Shown piece by piece: positions 30,411-38,631 of a DNA stretch of 64,000 nucleotides. The notes beneath the pieces are model-generated. The model searched no databases. It was not told where the DNA came from and was given only the letters and a program-made list of their open reading frames with translations. The stretch covers positions 1 to 64,000 of the forward strand of contig NZ_AUII01000026.1 of assembly GCF_000423625.1 (NCBI RefSeq), given 5' to 3'. The translations under genes and the position numbers were made by a program. This stretch comes from Pseudonocardia asaccharolytica DSM 44247 = NBRC 16224. Lineage in GTDB: Bacteria > Actinomycetota > Actinomycetes > Mycobacteriales > Pseudonocardiaceae. Position 1 is the first letter of the stretch. Each line of letters begins with the position of its first letter.

Positions 30411-31150
30411 CGAGGTCCTCCGAGATGTTCGGTCGGGGGTATTGCCGGGGTCGCGACGGCCGCGCGTACCTCTCGGTCGATCCAGCCGCCCAGCAGCGCG
30501 TCGGCCTGCCGCCGCGACCGGGTCTCCCGGCGGACCGCCGCCGCGACCATGGCCTCGGCGTCGATCCCGGCGGCGCGCAACCGCTCGTGTTCCACCTCGG
30601 CCAGCAGTCGTACGCCGGCCGGGGAGATCTCCGGGTGGAACTGGATGCCCAGCGCGGTGCCGAGCCGGTACGCCTGTGGGTACCGGTCGGACCAGGCGAG
30701 CAGGGTGGCACCGGGCGGGAACCGGAAGCTGTCGGCGTGGAACGAGAAGTAGGTTCCGGAACGGCCCGCGAGCACGGGATCGTCGGTGCCCGGATCGACG
30801 GTCACCTCGATCTCGCCGCCCTCCAGGCCGTGCTCGCCCGGGACCGCGGCGCCCCCGAGGACTCCCGCGAGCAGCTGTGCGCCGAGGCAGATGCCCAGCA
30901 CCGGTAGCCCGGCGGCCACCGCGCGGCCGAGGAACTCCTCCTCGGCCGCGAGGAACGGTGCGCGCCCGTCGCCGTACGCGCTCATCGGCCCGCCCATGCT
31001 GACGGCCGCGGCGACGTCGCCCGGGTCGGGCAGCGGGCCACCGGAGTACAGGCGGACCAGCCGGACCGGCACGTCCCGCTGTTCGAGCAGCCGCCGGACC
31101 CATTTGATGTCGGAGCGGGGCGAGTGCACGATGACGGCGACGGGCTTCAT
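30407..31150 (-). CDS. Class I glutamine amidotransferase-like protein (TdnT/AtdA2-type)
   Basis: 247 residues. The nucleophile elbow is LGICLGAQLLAG and the His/Glu pair is GIQFHPEIS, so the GATase triad is complete. ATG 31150 overlaps the stop of the 104-residue gene, and its own stop overlaps the ligase start. In aniline clusters such a protein accompanies the glutamine-synthetase-like enzyme and is needed for conversion; its exact action is unsettled. Gamma-glutamyl hydrolysis, as in PuuD-like proteins, would also fit. All four codon overlaps argue for equal expression. Confidence 0.8.
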   Translation of the reverse strand: MKPVAVIVHSPRSDIKWVRRLLEQRDVPVRLVRLYSGGPLPDPGDVAAAVSMGGPMSAYGDGRAPFLAAEEEFLGRAVAAGLPVLGICLGAQLLAGVLGGAAVPGEHGLEGGEIEVTVDPGTDDPVLAGRSGTYFSFHADSFRFPPGATLLAWSDRYPQAYRLGTALGIQFHPEISPAGVRLLAEVEHERLRAAGIDAEAMVAAAVRRETRSRRQADALLGGWIDREVRAAVATPAIPPTEHLGGPR

Positions 31151-31461
31151 TCCGCGGGCCTCCGTTCGAGGGTGATCTGCCAGGGCCGCCAGTGGTCCAC
31201 CCCGGCCAGCGCGGCGAACAGCCGCTCCACATCGGTGCGGTCGGCGGCCACCCACTCCGGCCCCGGCCACACGTCGTACGGGGCCGCATCCCAGAACCGG
31301 GCGGCCTTCAGCGCCGCCACGACCGGCGCGACGGCGCGCAACTCGATCTCGAGGCGGTGCACCCGCTCGCGGAGCAACCGCAGCTCGATGTGCAGCCGAT
31401 CGAGCTCGGCCTCGTCGACGGGGGCGGCCTCGCCGGCCCCGCGGGATGCTGCGGGGGTCAT
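31147..31461 (-). CDS. Small protein of unknown function in the dioxygenase operon
   Basis: 104 residues, no family recognised. Residues about 15-52 (VDEAELDRLHIELRLLRERV onward) form a predicted charged helix or coiled coil with heptad leucines. The C-terminal half is tryptophan-rich (FWDAAPYDVWPGPEWV, VDHWRPWQI). No signal peptide or membrane segment. It lies 10 bases after the beta-subunit gene and overlaps the amidotransferase by four bases, so it is a true member of the operon. An assembly factor or electron-transfer helper is possible but unsupported. Confidence 0.7.
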   Translation of the reverse strand: MTPAASRGAGEAAPVDEAELDRLHIELRLLRERVHRLEIELRAVAPVVAALKAARFWDAAPYDVWPGPEWVAADRTDVERLFAALAGVDHWRPWQITLERRPAE

Positions 31462-31471
31462 AACCGTCCTT

Positions 31472-32062
31472 CTAGAAGACCAGCGTCAGGTTCTCGTGTC
31501 CATGCTCGGAGTCGATGAGGTTGACCTGCTTGAGCTGGATGCGCCAGCCCTGCTGCTCGCGGACGAGCACGTGTCCGTACCAGCCCACATAGGACTTGTG
31601 CTGGCCCGCGCGGAACTCCTGGATGTGGAAGTTCGAGCGGACCCGGCGGCGGTTCTCCGCGGGTTCGTCGATCACCTCGACGTTGGTGATCAGCCGCCGG
31701 GTGCGCGACTGCGGGATCTGGCAGAACGCCACCCCCGTGCGCAGCCAGTACACCCGGTCGGTGAGCCTGCGCCGGTCATCGAAGGCATGCGAGACCTCGC
31801 GCTCCGGGTCACCACCACCGGGCGTGATCGGAACCCAGTAGAGGCAGGTCGGGGTGTAGAGCTCGAGCCATTCGTTGAACCGGGCCTCGTCGAGCAGCCG
31901 CGCCTCGCGGTGGAGCAGAGCCTGGGTCTCGGCCAGCAGCTCGGCATCCGCGACAGGCCACGCGTCGCTCCATTCGCCCGCGATCGCGGCCAGTTCCCGG
32001 TAGTAGGCGGGATCGACGTGATAGGACCACGCGGCGGTGTCGGTGTGCTCGGCTTGTGTCAT
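31472..32062 (-). CDS. Aromatic-ring-hydroxylating dioxygenase beta subunit
   Basis: 196 residues of the SnoaL-like ring-hydroxylating beta family: EARLLDEARFNEWLELYTP, DRRRLTDRVYWLRTG, RSNFHIQEFRAGQHKSYVGW. It has no cofactor site; it forms the structural half of the alpha3beta3 oxygenase. ATG 32062 overlaps the alpha-subunit stop (ATGA). In aniline dioxygenases this subunit affects substrate range. The order here, alpha-beta-small protein-amidotransferase-ligase, differs from the Pseudomonas tdnQTA1A2B order. Confidence 0.87.
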   Translation of the reverse strand: MTQAEHTDTAAWSYHVDPAYYRELAAIAGEWSDAWPVADAELLAETQALLHREARLLDEARFNEWLELYTPTCLYWVPITPGGGDPEREVSHAFDDRRRLTDRVYWLRTGVAFCQIPQSRTRRLITNVEVIDEPAENRRRVRSNFHIQEFRAGQHKSYVGWYGHVLVREQQGWRIQLKQVNLIDSEHGHENLTLVF

Positions 32063-33366
32063 CACGGGTCCTCCAGCCTCATCAGGCGCAGCCACTCCTG
32101 GAAGTAGCCGCGCATATGCAGCTCGTCGGTGACCGGACCGGTGACGACGCCATCGGCGTCGACCTTCTGCCGGTCTGGCACGCCGTGGCCGCGGTTCATC
32201 AGCACCCACTCCATCTCCGGCACCGATAGCCCGCGCTGGGCCTCCTCGAAGTTGGCCTGGTCGTCGGGCTCGCCGAACGCGGGGAAGTCCTCCTGGGTGC
32301 GCATCCGCAGCACGTTCACCTCGTCCGGGACACCGCCGATCGCCGTCGCGTGCCAGGTGAGCTGGGTACGGTCCACCGCAAGCGGCTCGATCACCTGCAC
32401 CTGGTTTCCGATGATCAGCAGGTTGGGGAAGATGTTGAGGTTGATCTGCGAGCCCACGGCCAGGTCGAGCAGCCGGTCGGCGTCGGCGCCGTGCCGGTCG
32501 CGGATGAGCCGCTCGAGCCCCTCGCGTCCCGGCTGGACGCGCTGGTTGCGCCAGAAGTCGCCCGCGGCGGCGTAGTTGGGGCGCTGGTCGATGAACGTGT
32601 GCCCGTTGCCGAGGTACTGCACATACATCGGCCCTTGGTCCGGGCTGCGGCCGAAATAGGCCATATCGCGCGTTTCGCCGAGGCGGGCGGCCATCTTCAG
32701 CAGCGACCGGTGGGAGAACGCCGGATGGTAACCGTCGCCGGCGTTGTCGTAGGCGAGCTTCCAGTTGCCCCGGTAGACCATGCGGTGGGCGGCGCTGCGC
32801 ACCCGCACGTCACCGTCCGGCGCGCGGTCGATCCAGTAGTCCAGCAGTGGGCGGGCGGCCCCGAGGTGTTCGGTCAGCGACGGCGCGGCCTCGTCGAGAG
32901 TCCCGAAGACGAAGCCGCGGTAGCTCTCCACCCGGGGCACGCGGCCGAGGCCGAAGTCCTCCCGCCGGAAGTCCGGGCCGTAGCCGTCCGGCCACGGCAC
33001 GCCGACCAGCTCACCGGTGTTGCGAAACGTCCAGCCGTGGTAGGGGCACTGGAAGCTGCGGGCCCGACCCGACTCCTCGCGGCAGACCGTGGCGGCCCGA
33101 TGGGTGCAGCGGTTGAACAGCGCGTGCAGCCGGCCCTCCCCGTCCCGGGTCACGAGGATCGGGCGCCGCCCCAGGTGACCGGTCAGGAAGCCGTTGGGCT
33201 CGGACAGCTGGCTCTCGTGTGCCAGGTAGATCCACGTGTGGCCGAACACGAGCCGCATCTCCGCGGCGAAGATCTCCTCGTCGACGTAGAGCGACCGGTG
33301 CACCCGGTCGACGCGGACGAGGTCCTCCCAGCGTCGCCGTGATCCGTTCGTGGCGAAGGCGGACAT
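32062..33366 (-). CDS. Rieske aromatic-ring-hydroxylating dioxygenase alpha subunit
   Basis: 434 residues. The Rieske [2Fe-2S] ligands are Cys87, His89, Cys107 and His110 (RCTHR, CPYHGW). The mononuclear iron site has His214 and His219, with bridging Asp211, in NAGDGYHPAFSH. It should add O2 to an aromatic ring; the company of a ligase and an amidotransferase suggests an arylamine as for aniline dioxygenase. No ferredoxin or reductase gene is adjacent; a candidate reductase lies at 47.0 kb. It is the first gene of a five-gene operon, with a GntR gene 118 bases upstream on the same strand. Confidence 0.88.
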   Translation of the reverse strand: MSAFATNGSRRRWEDLVRVDRVHRSLYVDEEIFAAEMRLVFGHTWIYLAHESQLSEPNGFLTGHLGRRPILVTRDGEGRLHALFNRCTHRAATVCREESGRARSFQCPYHGWTFRNTGELVGVPWPDGYGPDFRREDFGLGRVPRVESYRGFVFGTLDEAAPSLTEHLGAARPLLDYWIDRAPDGDVRVRSAAHRMVYRGNWKLAYDNAGDGYHPAFSHRSLLKMAARLGETRDMAYFGRSPDQGPMYVQYLGNGHTFIDQRPNYAAAGDFWRNQRVQPGREGLERLIRDRHGADADRLLDLAVGSQINLNIFPNLLIIGNQVQVIEPLAVDRTQLTWHATAIGGVPDEVNVLRMRTQEDFPAFGEPDDQANFEEAQRGLSVPEMEWVLMNRGHGVPDRQKVDADGVVTGPVTDELHMRGYFQEWLRLMRLEDP

Positions 33367-33406
33367 ACCGGCCGGCTCCCTCCGTCAGCGGCGATCAAAT
33401 TTCGTG

Positions 33407-33419
33407 TTCCGTATACGAA
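33407..33419 (-). promoter_or_regulatory. GTATAC-centred dyad, candidate GntR/FCD operator
   Basis: The gap 33367-33484 between the GntR gene and the dioxygenase operon contains TTCCGTATACGAA with the palindromic core CGTATACG. FCD-type GntR regulators often bind GTATAC-like cores, and the site lies about 45 bases before the alpha-subunit start, in the promoter. AT content is locally raised. Confidence 0.5.
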
Positions 33420-33484
33420 TGTCACGCATACTTCCCGGGTGGCCCGGATCACACAACCCCTCGAAGGAGGAACGCCCGGCGTGA

Positions 33485-34135
33485 TCAGTGCTCGTGGTGC
33501 GCCTGCAGGCCCTCGCCGATATGGGCGCGCATCGCCGCCGCGGCCTGCTCCGGCCCCGCCCGCAGCGCGCGGACCAGCTCGTGGTGCTCCCGCAGCTGGT
33601 CGGCGCCGTCGGCAGCGAGGCGGTGGAACTGCTCGAAGATCTGCAACGCCCTGGCCCGGTTCCACACGTCGTCGAACAGCTCGACCAGCAAGGGATTACC
33701 GGTCGCCTCGACGACCGCGCGGTGCACCATCCGGTTGACGGCGAAGGCCTCGGCCGCGTCCGCGGCACCCTTCTCGACCGCCGCGATCACCGCGTCCTCC
33801 ACGTGCCGGGTCGCCGCCGCACCGAGCTCGGCGACCCGGGTCGCCGCGTACACCTCGATCGCCAGCCGAGACTCGTAGAGGTGGGCGAGGTCGTCGTCGG
33901 CGACGGCACGGACGATGTAGCCCTTGCGCCCGGCCGATTCCACCAGGCCCTCGCGTTCCAGCCTGTGCAACGCGTCGCGAACCGGGGTCCGGCTGATGTC
34001 CAACCGCTCGGCCAGCGCGTCCATCACCAGCCGCGAGCCCGGCTGCAGATCCCCCCGCAACATCGCCCCGCTGATGCGCCGATAGGCCTCGTCGGCCAGC
34101 GAGGTCCCGCCCCGCCCGATGGGCTTGAGCACCAT
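33485..34135 (-). CDS. GntR-family regulator with FCD domain
   Basis: 216 residues. The N-terminal winged helix is ADEAYRRISGAMLRGDLQPG and RLDISRTPVRDALHRLEREG. The all-helical FCD effector domain follows (YESRLAIEVYAA, RMVHRAVVEATGNP, REHHELVRALRAG) with the conserved Asp/His metal-contact pattern. It lies just upstream of the dioxygenase operon on the same strand and is the likely local controller, probably released by an aromatic acid or amine (inference). The 118-base gap with a GTATAC dyad suggests the operon has its own promoter. Confidence 0.86.
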   Translation of the reverse strand: MVLKPIGRGGTSLADEAYRRISGAMLRGDLQPGSRLVMDALAERLDISRTPVRDALHRLEREGLVESAGRKGYIVRAVADDDLAHLYESRLAIEVYAATRVAELGAAATRHVEDAVIAAVEKGAADAAEAFAVNRMVHRAVVEATGNPLLVELFDDVWNRARALQIFEQFHRLAADGADQLREHHELVRALRAGPEQAAAAMRAHIGEGLQAHHEH

Positions 34136-34658
34136 CGCCTCGACCTCCGCTCCGACCTCGCCGCGCCCATCGTAATGAACCCCTCGGCGACGAGCCGTCA
34201 GCCTGATCGCGGCGATGGTGCCCGCAAGCCGGCACCGTCAATGCTGATCAGCGTGCCGCTTCGCCGGGAAGTCTCGGCGGGAGAATCCGGTCATATCCGT
34301 CCTCGTTCCGTGGTCAGTTGACCCGAGTGAGTGGTGGCCGGTCCGGAAGGTTGCAGGATGTGATCGACTTACGGATGAACGGTACGTGATCATCGCCTGA
34401 CCGTGCGTCAAGCCCTCAGAAGCTTGGCGGCAGGCCCGAGGCGTGCAGTCCGGACCGGCCAGCCGAGCCGCTGGTCCGTCCATCGCGCCGCTCTTCGACC
34501 GGGTGGCGCAACTTCGGTCAGCATCGGGCGGGTACGCATTGACCGCCGGACGCGGTCGGAGGACCGTGCCGCGAGGGGCTGTCCCGGGAGACGGGACGAC
34601 GACCGAGCGTTCCGGCGGACGGGACGGCCGGGGCACGGCTGGGGTCCCGGGGGGCACA
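34136..34658. other. 523-bp region without a convincing gene
   Basis: Between the divergent GntR and membrane-protein genes. Open frames exist on both strands but have arginine/proline-rich composition typical of unselected GC-rich DNA. A somewhat AT-richer stretch near 34350-34395 (GTGATCGACTTACGGATGAAC) may hold the promoter of one or both genes. I see no RNA gene or repeat. Confidence 0.5.
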
Positions 34659-35390
34659 ATGCGAGTCCCGATACGACGGCGAGGCGCCGGGATCACCCCT
34701 GCCGGGCAGGCCGCGCAGCACAACGACGACCGGCAGTCGAGCGGTTACGCCCGGATGGCGGGCTGGTCCGGCGTGGCGTTCGCGGTGCTGTTCACCCTCG
34801 GCCTCGCTCTCGTCCGGCAGAGCCCCGGGCTCGGCGCCACGGACGCGGACTACGCCGCGTTCTACGCCGCAGGCCCCGGCAACGTGCTGGTGACGCTCGG
34901 CCTCTACATCGTTCCCTTCGCCGGGATCGCGTGCCTCTGGCACATGAACGCGACCCGGACGCTGCTGCAGGTCCTGCGGCCGCGGTCGTGGTCGCAGATC
35001 CCGCACTGGCTGAACCTCGCCGCCGGAGTCGTGTTCGTCTGCATGCTGTTCGTCGGCGCGGCCGCCGTCGGCGCCGTCGCGCTGCTGACGCAGTTCTCCG
35101 ACGCGCCGCTGCCGCCGCCCGACGTCGCCCGCACGCTGTCCGCGGTCGGCTACGCGGCCGTCTTCGTCTACGGCGTACGGGCCGCCGGGATGTACATGAT
35201 CACGACAACCGGATTGGCCAGGTCGGCCGGGCTGCTGCCGCGAGCGGCCGCCGTCGTCAGCTATCTGGCGGCGACGTTTCTGCTGGTGAGCACCACCTTC
35301 CATCCCGCCATCCTGCTGGTGTTCCCGGCGTGGGTGTTGTTGTTCAGCATCCTGCTGCTGGTGCGCCGGCCGTCAGGAGTGACCTCATGA
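34659..35390 (+). CDS. Integral membrane protein upstream of the P450 fusion
   Basis: About 243 residues from ATG 34659; a later start at Met in YARMAGWSG is also possible. About five to six membrane helices are predicted (MAGWSGVAFAVLFTLGLALV, LVTLGLYIVPFAGIACLW, LNLAAGVVFVCMLFVGAAAV, LPRAAAVVSYLAATFLLVS, LLVFPAWVLLFSILLLV). No family is recognised. Its stop overlaps the P450 start (ATGA with AGGAG upstream), so both proteins are made together. A role in substrate uptake or product export for the P450 is a guess. Confidence 0.68.
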   Translation: MRVPIRRRGAGITPAGQAAQHNDDRQSSGYARMAGWSGVAFAVLFTLGLALVRQSPGLGATDADYAAFYAAGPGNVLVTLGLYIVPFAGIACLWHMNATRTLLQVLRPRSWSQIPHWLNLAAGVVFVCMLFVGAAAVGAVALLTQFSDAPLPPPDVARTLSAVGYAAVFVYGVRAAGMYMITTTGLARSAGLLPRAAAVVSYLAATFLLVSTTFHPAILLVFPAWVLLFSILLLVRRPSGVTS

Positions 35391-38300
35391 GCGCACCGAT
35401 CGGTCTCGACGAGCTCCCCGGCCCCCGCGGCCTGCCGTTGGTCGGAAACGTCTTCGACATCGACATGACCAGCCCGATCGAGGGCTTCGTCCGGATGGCG
35501 CAGGAGTACGGACCGCTGTACAAGCTCACGACCCCGGCGGGAGTCCGGCTGATGGTCTCCGACCCCGACCTCGTCGAGCAGGTCTGCGACGACACCCGGT
35601 TCGACAAGGCCGTCGGCGGCGGGTTGTCGAGCCTGCGGGGCAGCGTGGTGAGCACCGGGCTGTTCACCGCGGAGACGGACGACCCCCTGTGGCACCGTGC
35701 CCACAATATCCTGATGCCGCCGTTCGGTCTGCAGGCGATGCGCGACTACGTGCCGAAGATGCTCGACATCGCCGAGCAGCTGATGGAGAAGTGGTCACGG
35801 CTCAACCCGGGCGAGGACGTCGACGTGCCCGCGGACATGACCCGCCTGACGCTCGACACCATCGCCCTGTGCGGCTTCGGCTACCGATTCAACTCGTTCT
35901 ACCGCGAGACGCCGCACCCGTTCGTCGAGGCGATGGTGCGCTCCCTCCTCACGGCCCAGGCCCGGGTCCGCAGGCTGCCCATCCAGAACCGGCTGCACAT
36001 CCGCGAGCAACGGCAGACGGAGGAGGACCAGATCTTCATGGTTGATCTGGTCGGCCGGCTCATCGCCGAACGCCGGGCGCAAGGAGACAAGGCCGACAAC
36101 ACCGACCTGCTCGGCCGCATGCTCACCGGCGTGGACAAGCAGACCGGCGAGAAGTTGCCGGACTCGAACATCCAGGCGCAGTGCATCACGTTCCTCATCG
36201 CCGGGCACGAGACGACGTCCGGACTGCTGTCGTTCGCCATCTACTTCCTGCTCGAGAACCCGGAGGCCATGCGGCGGGCACGCGCCGAGGCCGACGAGGT
36301 GCTCGGCAGCAGCGCAGCGCCGACGTTCGAGCAGGTGCACCGGCTGCGCTACGTCCGGCAGGTGCTCGACGAGGCGCTGCGGCTCTGGCCGACCGCACCC
36401 GCCTTCACCCGCGCCCCGTTCGAGGACATCGTGCTCGGCGACCGGTTCGCCATCCCCGCGGACACCCCGCTCACCGTGCTGATCCCGGCGCTGCACCGCG
36501 ACAGCTCGGTCTGGGGCCCGGATGCGGCCGAGTTCAATCCGGACCACATGGACCCCGAGCGGCTGGCGCAGCTCCCGCCGAACGCCTACAAGCCCTTCGG
36601 GACCGGTCAGCGGGCGTGCATCGGGCGGCAGTTCGCGCTGCAGGAGGCCGCGCTCGTGCTCGGGATGCTGCTGCAGCGCTTCGAGCTCGTCGACCACCTC
36701 GACTACCGACTCAAGACGAAGACGACGCTCACCATCAAGCCGGACGACTTCCGCATCCAGGTCCGGCCGCGAGCCGATGTCCACGTCGATCGCTCCGGTC
36801 CCCCGGCCCGGACCGCCGCGACCACCAGGACCACAGCCGCCGCGGCCACACCCGCCCCGTTGGTGGCCCGGCACGGCACCCCGCTGTCGGTGCTGTTCGG
36901 TTCGAACCTCGGAACGGCCGAGTCGCTCGCCACCCGGCTGGCCCAGGAGGGCACCGAGCGCGGCTTCGACGTGACCCTCGGAGCCCTCGACGACCACGTC
37001 GAGGACCTGCCCGCGGACGGCGCGACGGTCATCGTGTGCTCGTCCTACAACGGAACCCCGCCCGACAACGCCGGCGAGTTCTGCCGGTGGATGAGCGCCG
37101 AGGACGGCCCCCGGCTCAGCGGTGCCTACACCGTGTTCGGCTGCGGCAACACCGAATGGGCCACCACCTACCAGGCCGTGCCGACGCTGCTCGACACCCG
37201 GCTCGACGCGCACGGCGCACACCGGGTGCACCGGCGCGGTGAGGGCAACGCCGCGGGCGACTTCGACGCCCAGTACCGCGACTGGCACGCCGACCTCTGG
37301 TCCGATATCGCCGCTGCGCTCGACCTGCCCGCGGAGGTGGCCGAGGCCGCCCCGGCCGGACCGCGGCTGTCGATCACGCTGACCAACCGCCAGCTGACCA
37401 ACCCGGTGATCGTGTCCTACCAGGCACGTCTCGGCCGGGTGACGGCGAACCGGGAGCTGGTGCAGGGCGGCAACGGCAAGCCCCCCGACCGGTCCACCCG
37501 GCATGTCGAGATCGCGCTGCCGTCCGGTACGACCTACCGCGCCGGCGATCACCTCGGGGTCCTGCCGCGCAACAGCATCGACCAGATCCGCCGGGTGATG
37601 GCCCGCTTCGGGCTGGACGCCGGGCAGTACCTGACGATCATCCCGAACAGCGGGACGCACACCCATCTGCCGATCGACGAACCGGCGCCGTTGCTCGGCG
37701 TGCTGGGCAGCTGCGTCGAGCTACAGGACGTCGCGACCCGCAACGACATCGAGACGCTGGCGCGCTACACCGACGACCCCGAGCAGAGGGCCGCGTTGGA
37801 GTCGCTGACCGGCGACGACGAGGCATCGCAGGCCAGATACCGCGAGCAGGTGTTCGCGGTCAACCGGTCGCTACTCGACCTGCTCGAGGAGTTCCCGGCC
37901 TGTGCGGTGCCCTTCGAGGTCTACCTCGACATGCTGGCGCCGCTGCGCCCGCGCTACTACTCGATCTCGTCGTCCCCGCTGGTCAGCCCGGAGGTCTGCA
38001 GCATCACCGCCGGGGTGCTGCGCGGGCCCGCGCGATCGGGCGCAGGCACGTTCACCGGGGTCTGTTCGGGCCACCTTGCGGCGCTTCCGGAGGACGGGAC
38101 GGTGTTCGCGTTCGTCCGGGAACCGACGATCGAGTTCCGGCCGCCGGAGAACCCCCACGTCCCGATGATCATGATCGGGAGCGGGACCGGGCTCGCGCCG
38201 TTCCGCGGGTTCCTGCAGGAGCGCGCCGCGCTGCGCGAGCAGGGCGTGCCGATCGCGGCGTCGCTGCTGTTCTTCGGCTGCCGCAGCCCGGAGTCCGATC

Positions 38301-38620
38301 TGCTCTACGCCGAGGAGCTGCGCGACTACGGGCGGCGCGGCGTGGTGCGGGTGGAGAACGCGTTCTCCCGGGCCCCCGGCGCGCCGCGCCGGTACGTGCA
38401 GGACGCGATGCTCGACTGCGCCGACGAGGTGTGGGGGCTGCTCCAGCAGGGCGCGGTGGTGCTCGTCTGCGGCAACGCCTCGACGATGGCGCCGGGCGTG
38501 CGCGCGGCGCTCACCCGGATCTTCCGGGACCGCACCGGGTCCGGCGAGGGTGATGCACTGGCCTGGCTGGCCGGGCTGCGTACCACGGACCGGTTCGTGG
38601 AGGACATCTGGGGCGGGTGA
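35387..38620 (+). CDS. Self-sufficient cytochrome P450-reductase fusion (CYP102/BM3-like)
   Basis: 1,077 residues, close to P450 BM3 (1,049). The haem domain has AGHETTSG in the I helix, an ExxR in EALRLWPTAP and the haem ligand Cys411 in FGTGQRACIGRQFALQE. The flavodoxin part starts near 500 (VLFGSNLGTAESLATRLAQE), the FAD part has RYYSISSSP and the NADPH part has MIGSGTGLAPFRGFLQER. It should hydroxylate fatty acids or similar chains near the end, using NADPH and O2 with no partner protein. Translation is coupled to the upstream membrane protein. Natural substrate unknown. Confidence 0.93.
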   Translation: MSAPIGLDELPGPRGLPLVGNVFDIDMTSPIEGFVRMAQEYGPLYKLTTPAGVRLMVSDPDLVEQVCDDTRFDKAVGGGLSSLRGSVVSTGLFTAETDDPLWHRAHNILMPPFGLQAMRDYVPKMLDIAEQLMEKWSRLNPGEDVDVPADMTRLTLDTIALCGFGYRFNSFYRETPHPFVEAMVRSLLTAQARVRRLPIQNRLHIREQRQTEEDQIFMVDLVGRLIAERRAQGDKADNTDLLGRMLTGVDKQTGEKLPDSNIQAQCITFLIAGHETTSGLLSFAIYFLLENPEAMRRARAEADEVLGSSAAPTFEQVHRLRYVRQVLDEALRLWPTAPAFTRAPFEDIVLGDRFAIPADTPLTVLIPALHRDSSVWGPDAAEFNPDHMDPERLAQLPPNAYKPFGTGQRACIGRQFALQEAALVLGMLLQRFELVDHLDYRLKTKTTLTIKPDDFRIQVRPRADVHVDRSGPPARTAATTRTTAAAATPAPLVARHGTPLSVLFGSNLGTAESLATRLAQEGTERGFDVTLGALDDHVEDLPADGATVIVCSSYNGTPPDNAGEFCRWMSAEDGPRLSGAYTVFGCGNTEWATTYQAVPTLLDTRLDAHGAHRVHRRGEGNAAGDFDAQYRDWHADLWSDIAAALDLPAEVAEAAPAGPRLSITLTNRQLTNPVIVSYQARLGRVTANRELVQGGNGKPPDRSTRHVEIALPSGTTYRAGDHLGVLPRNSIDQIRRVMARFGLDAGQYLTIIPNSGTHTHLPIDEPAPLLGVLGSCVELQDVATRNDIETLARYTDDPEQRAALESLTGDDEASQARYREQVFAVNRSLLDLLEEFPACAVPFEVYLDMLAPLRPRYYSISSSPLVSPEVCSITAGVLRGPARSGAGTFTGVCSGHLAALPEDGTVFAFVREPTIEFRPPENPHVPMIMIGSGTGLAPFRGFLQERAALREQGVPIAASLLFFGCRSPESDLLYAEELRDYGRRGVVRVENAFSRAPGAPRRYVQDAMLDCADEVWGLLQQGAVVLVCGNASTMAPGVRAALTRIFRDRTGSGEGDALAWLAGLRTTDRFVEDIWGG

Positions 38621-38631
38621 TGCGACCGCGA

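Noticed and set aside
34238..34723. 161-residue minus-strand frame in the gap before the membrane protein
   Set aside because: Pro/Arg/Ser-rich, no ribosome site, no recognisable motif; it also overlaps the start of the membrane-protein gene.
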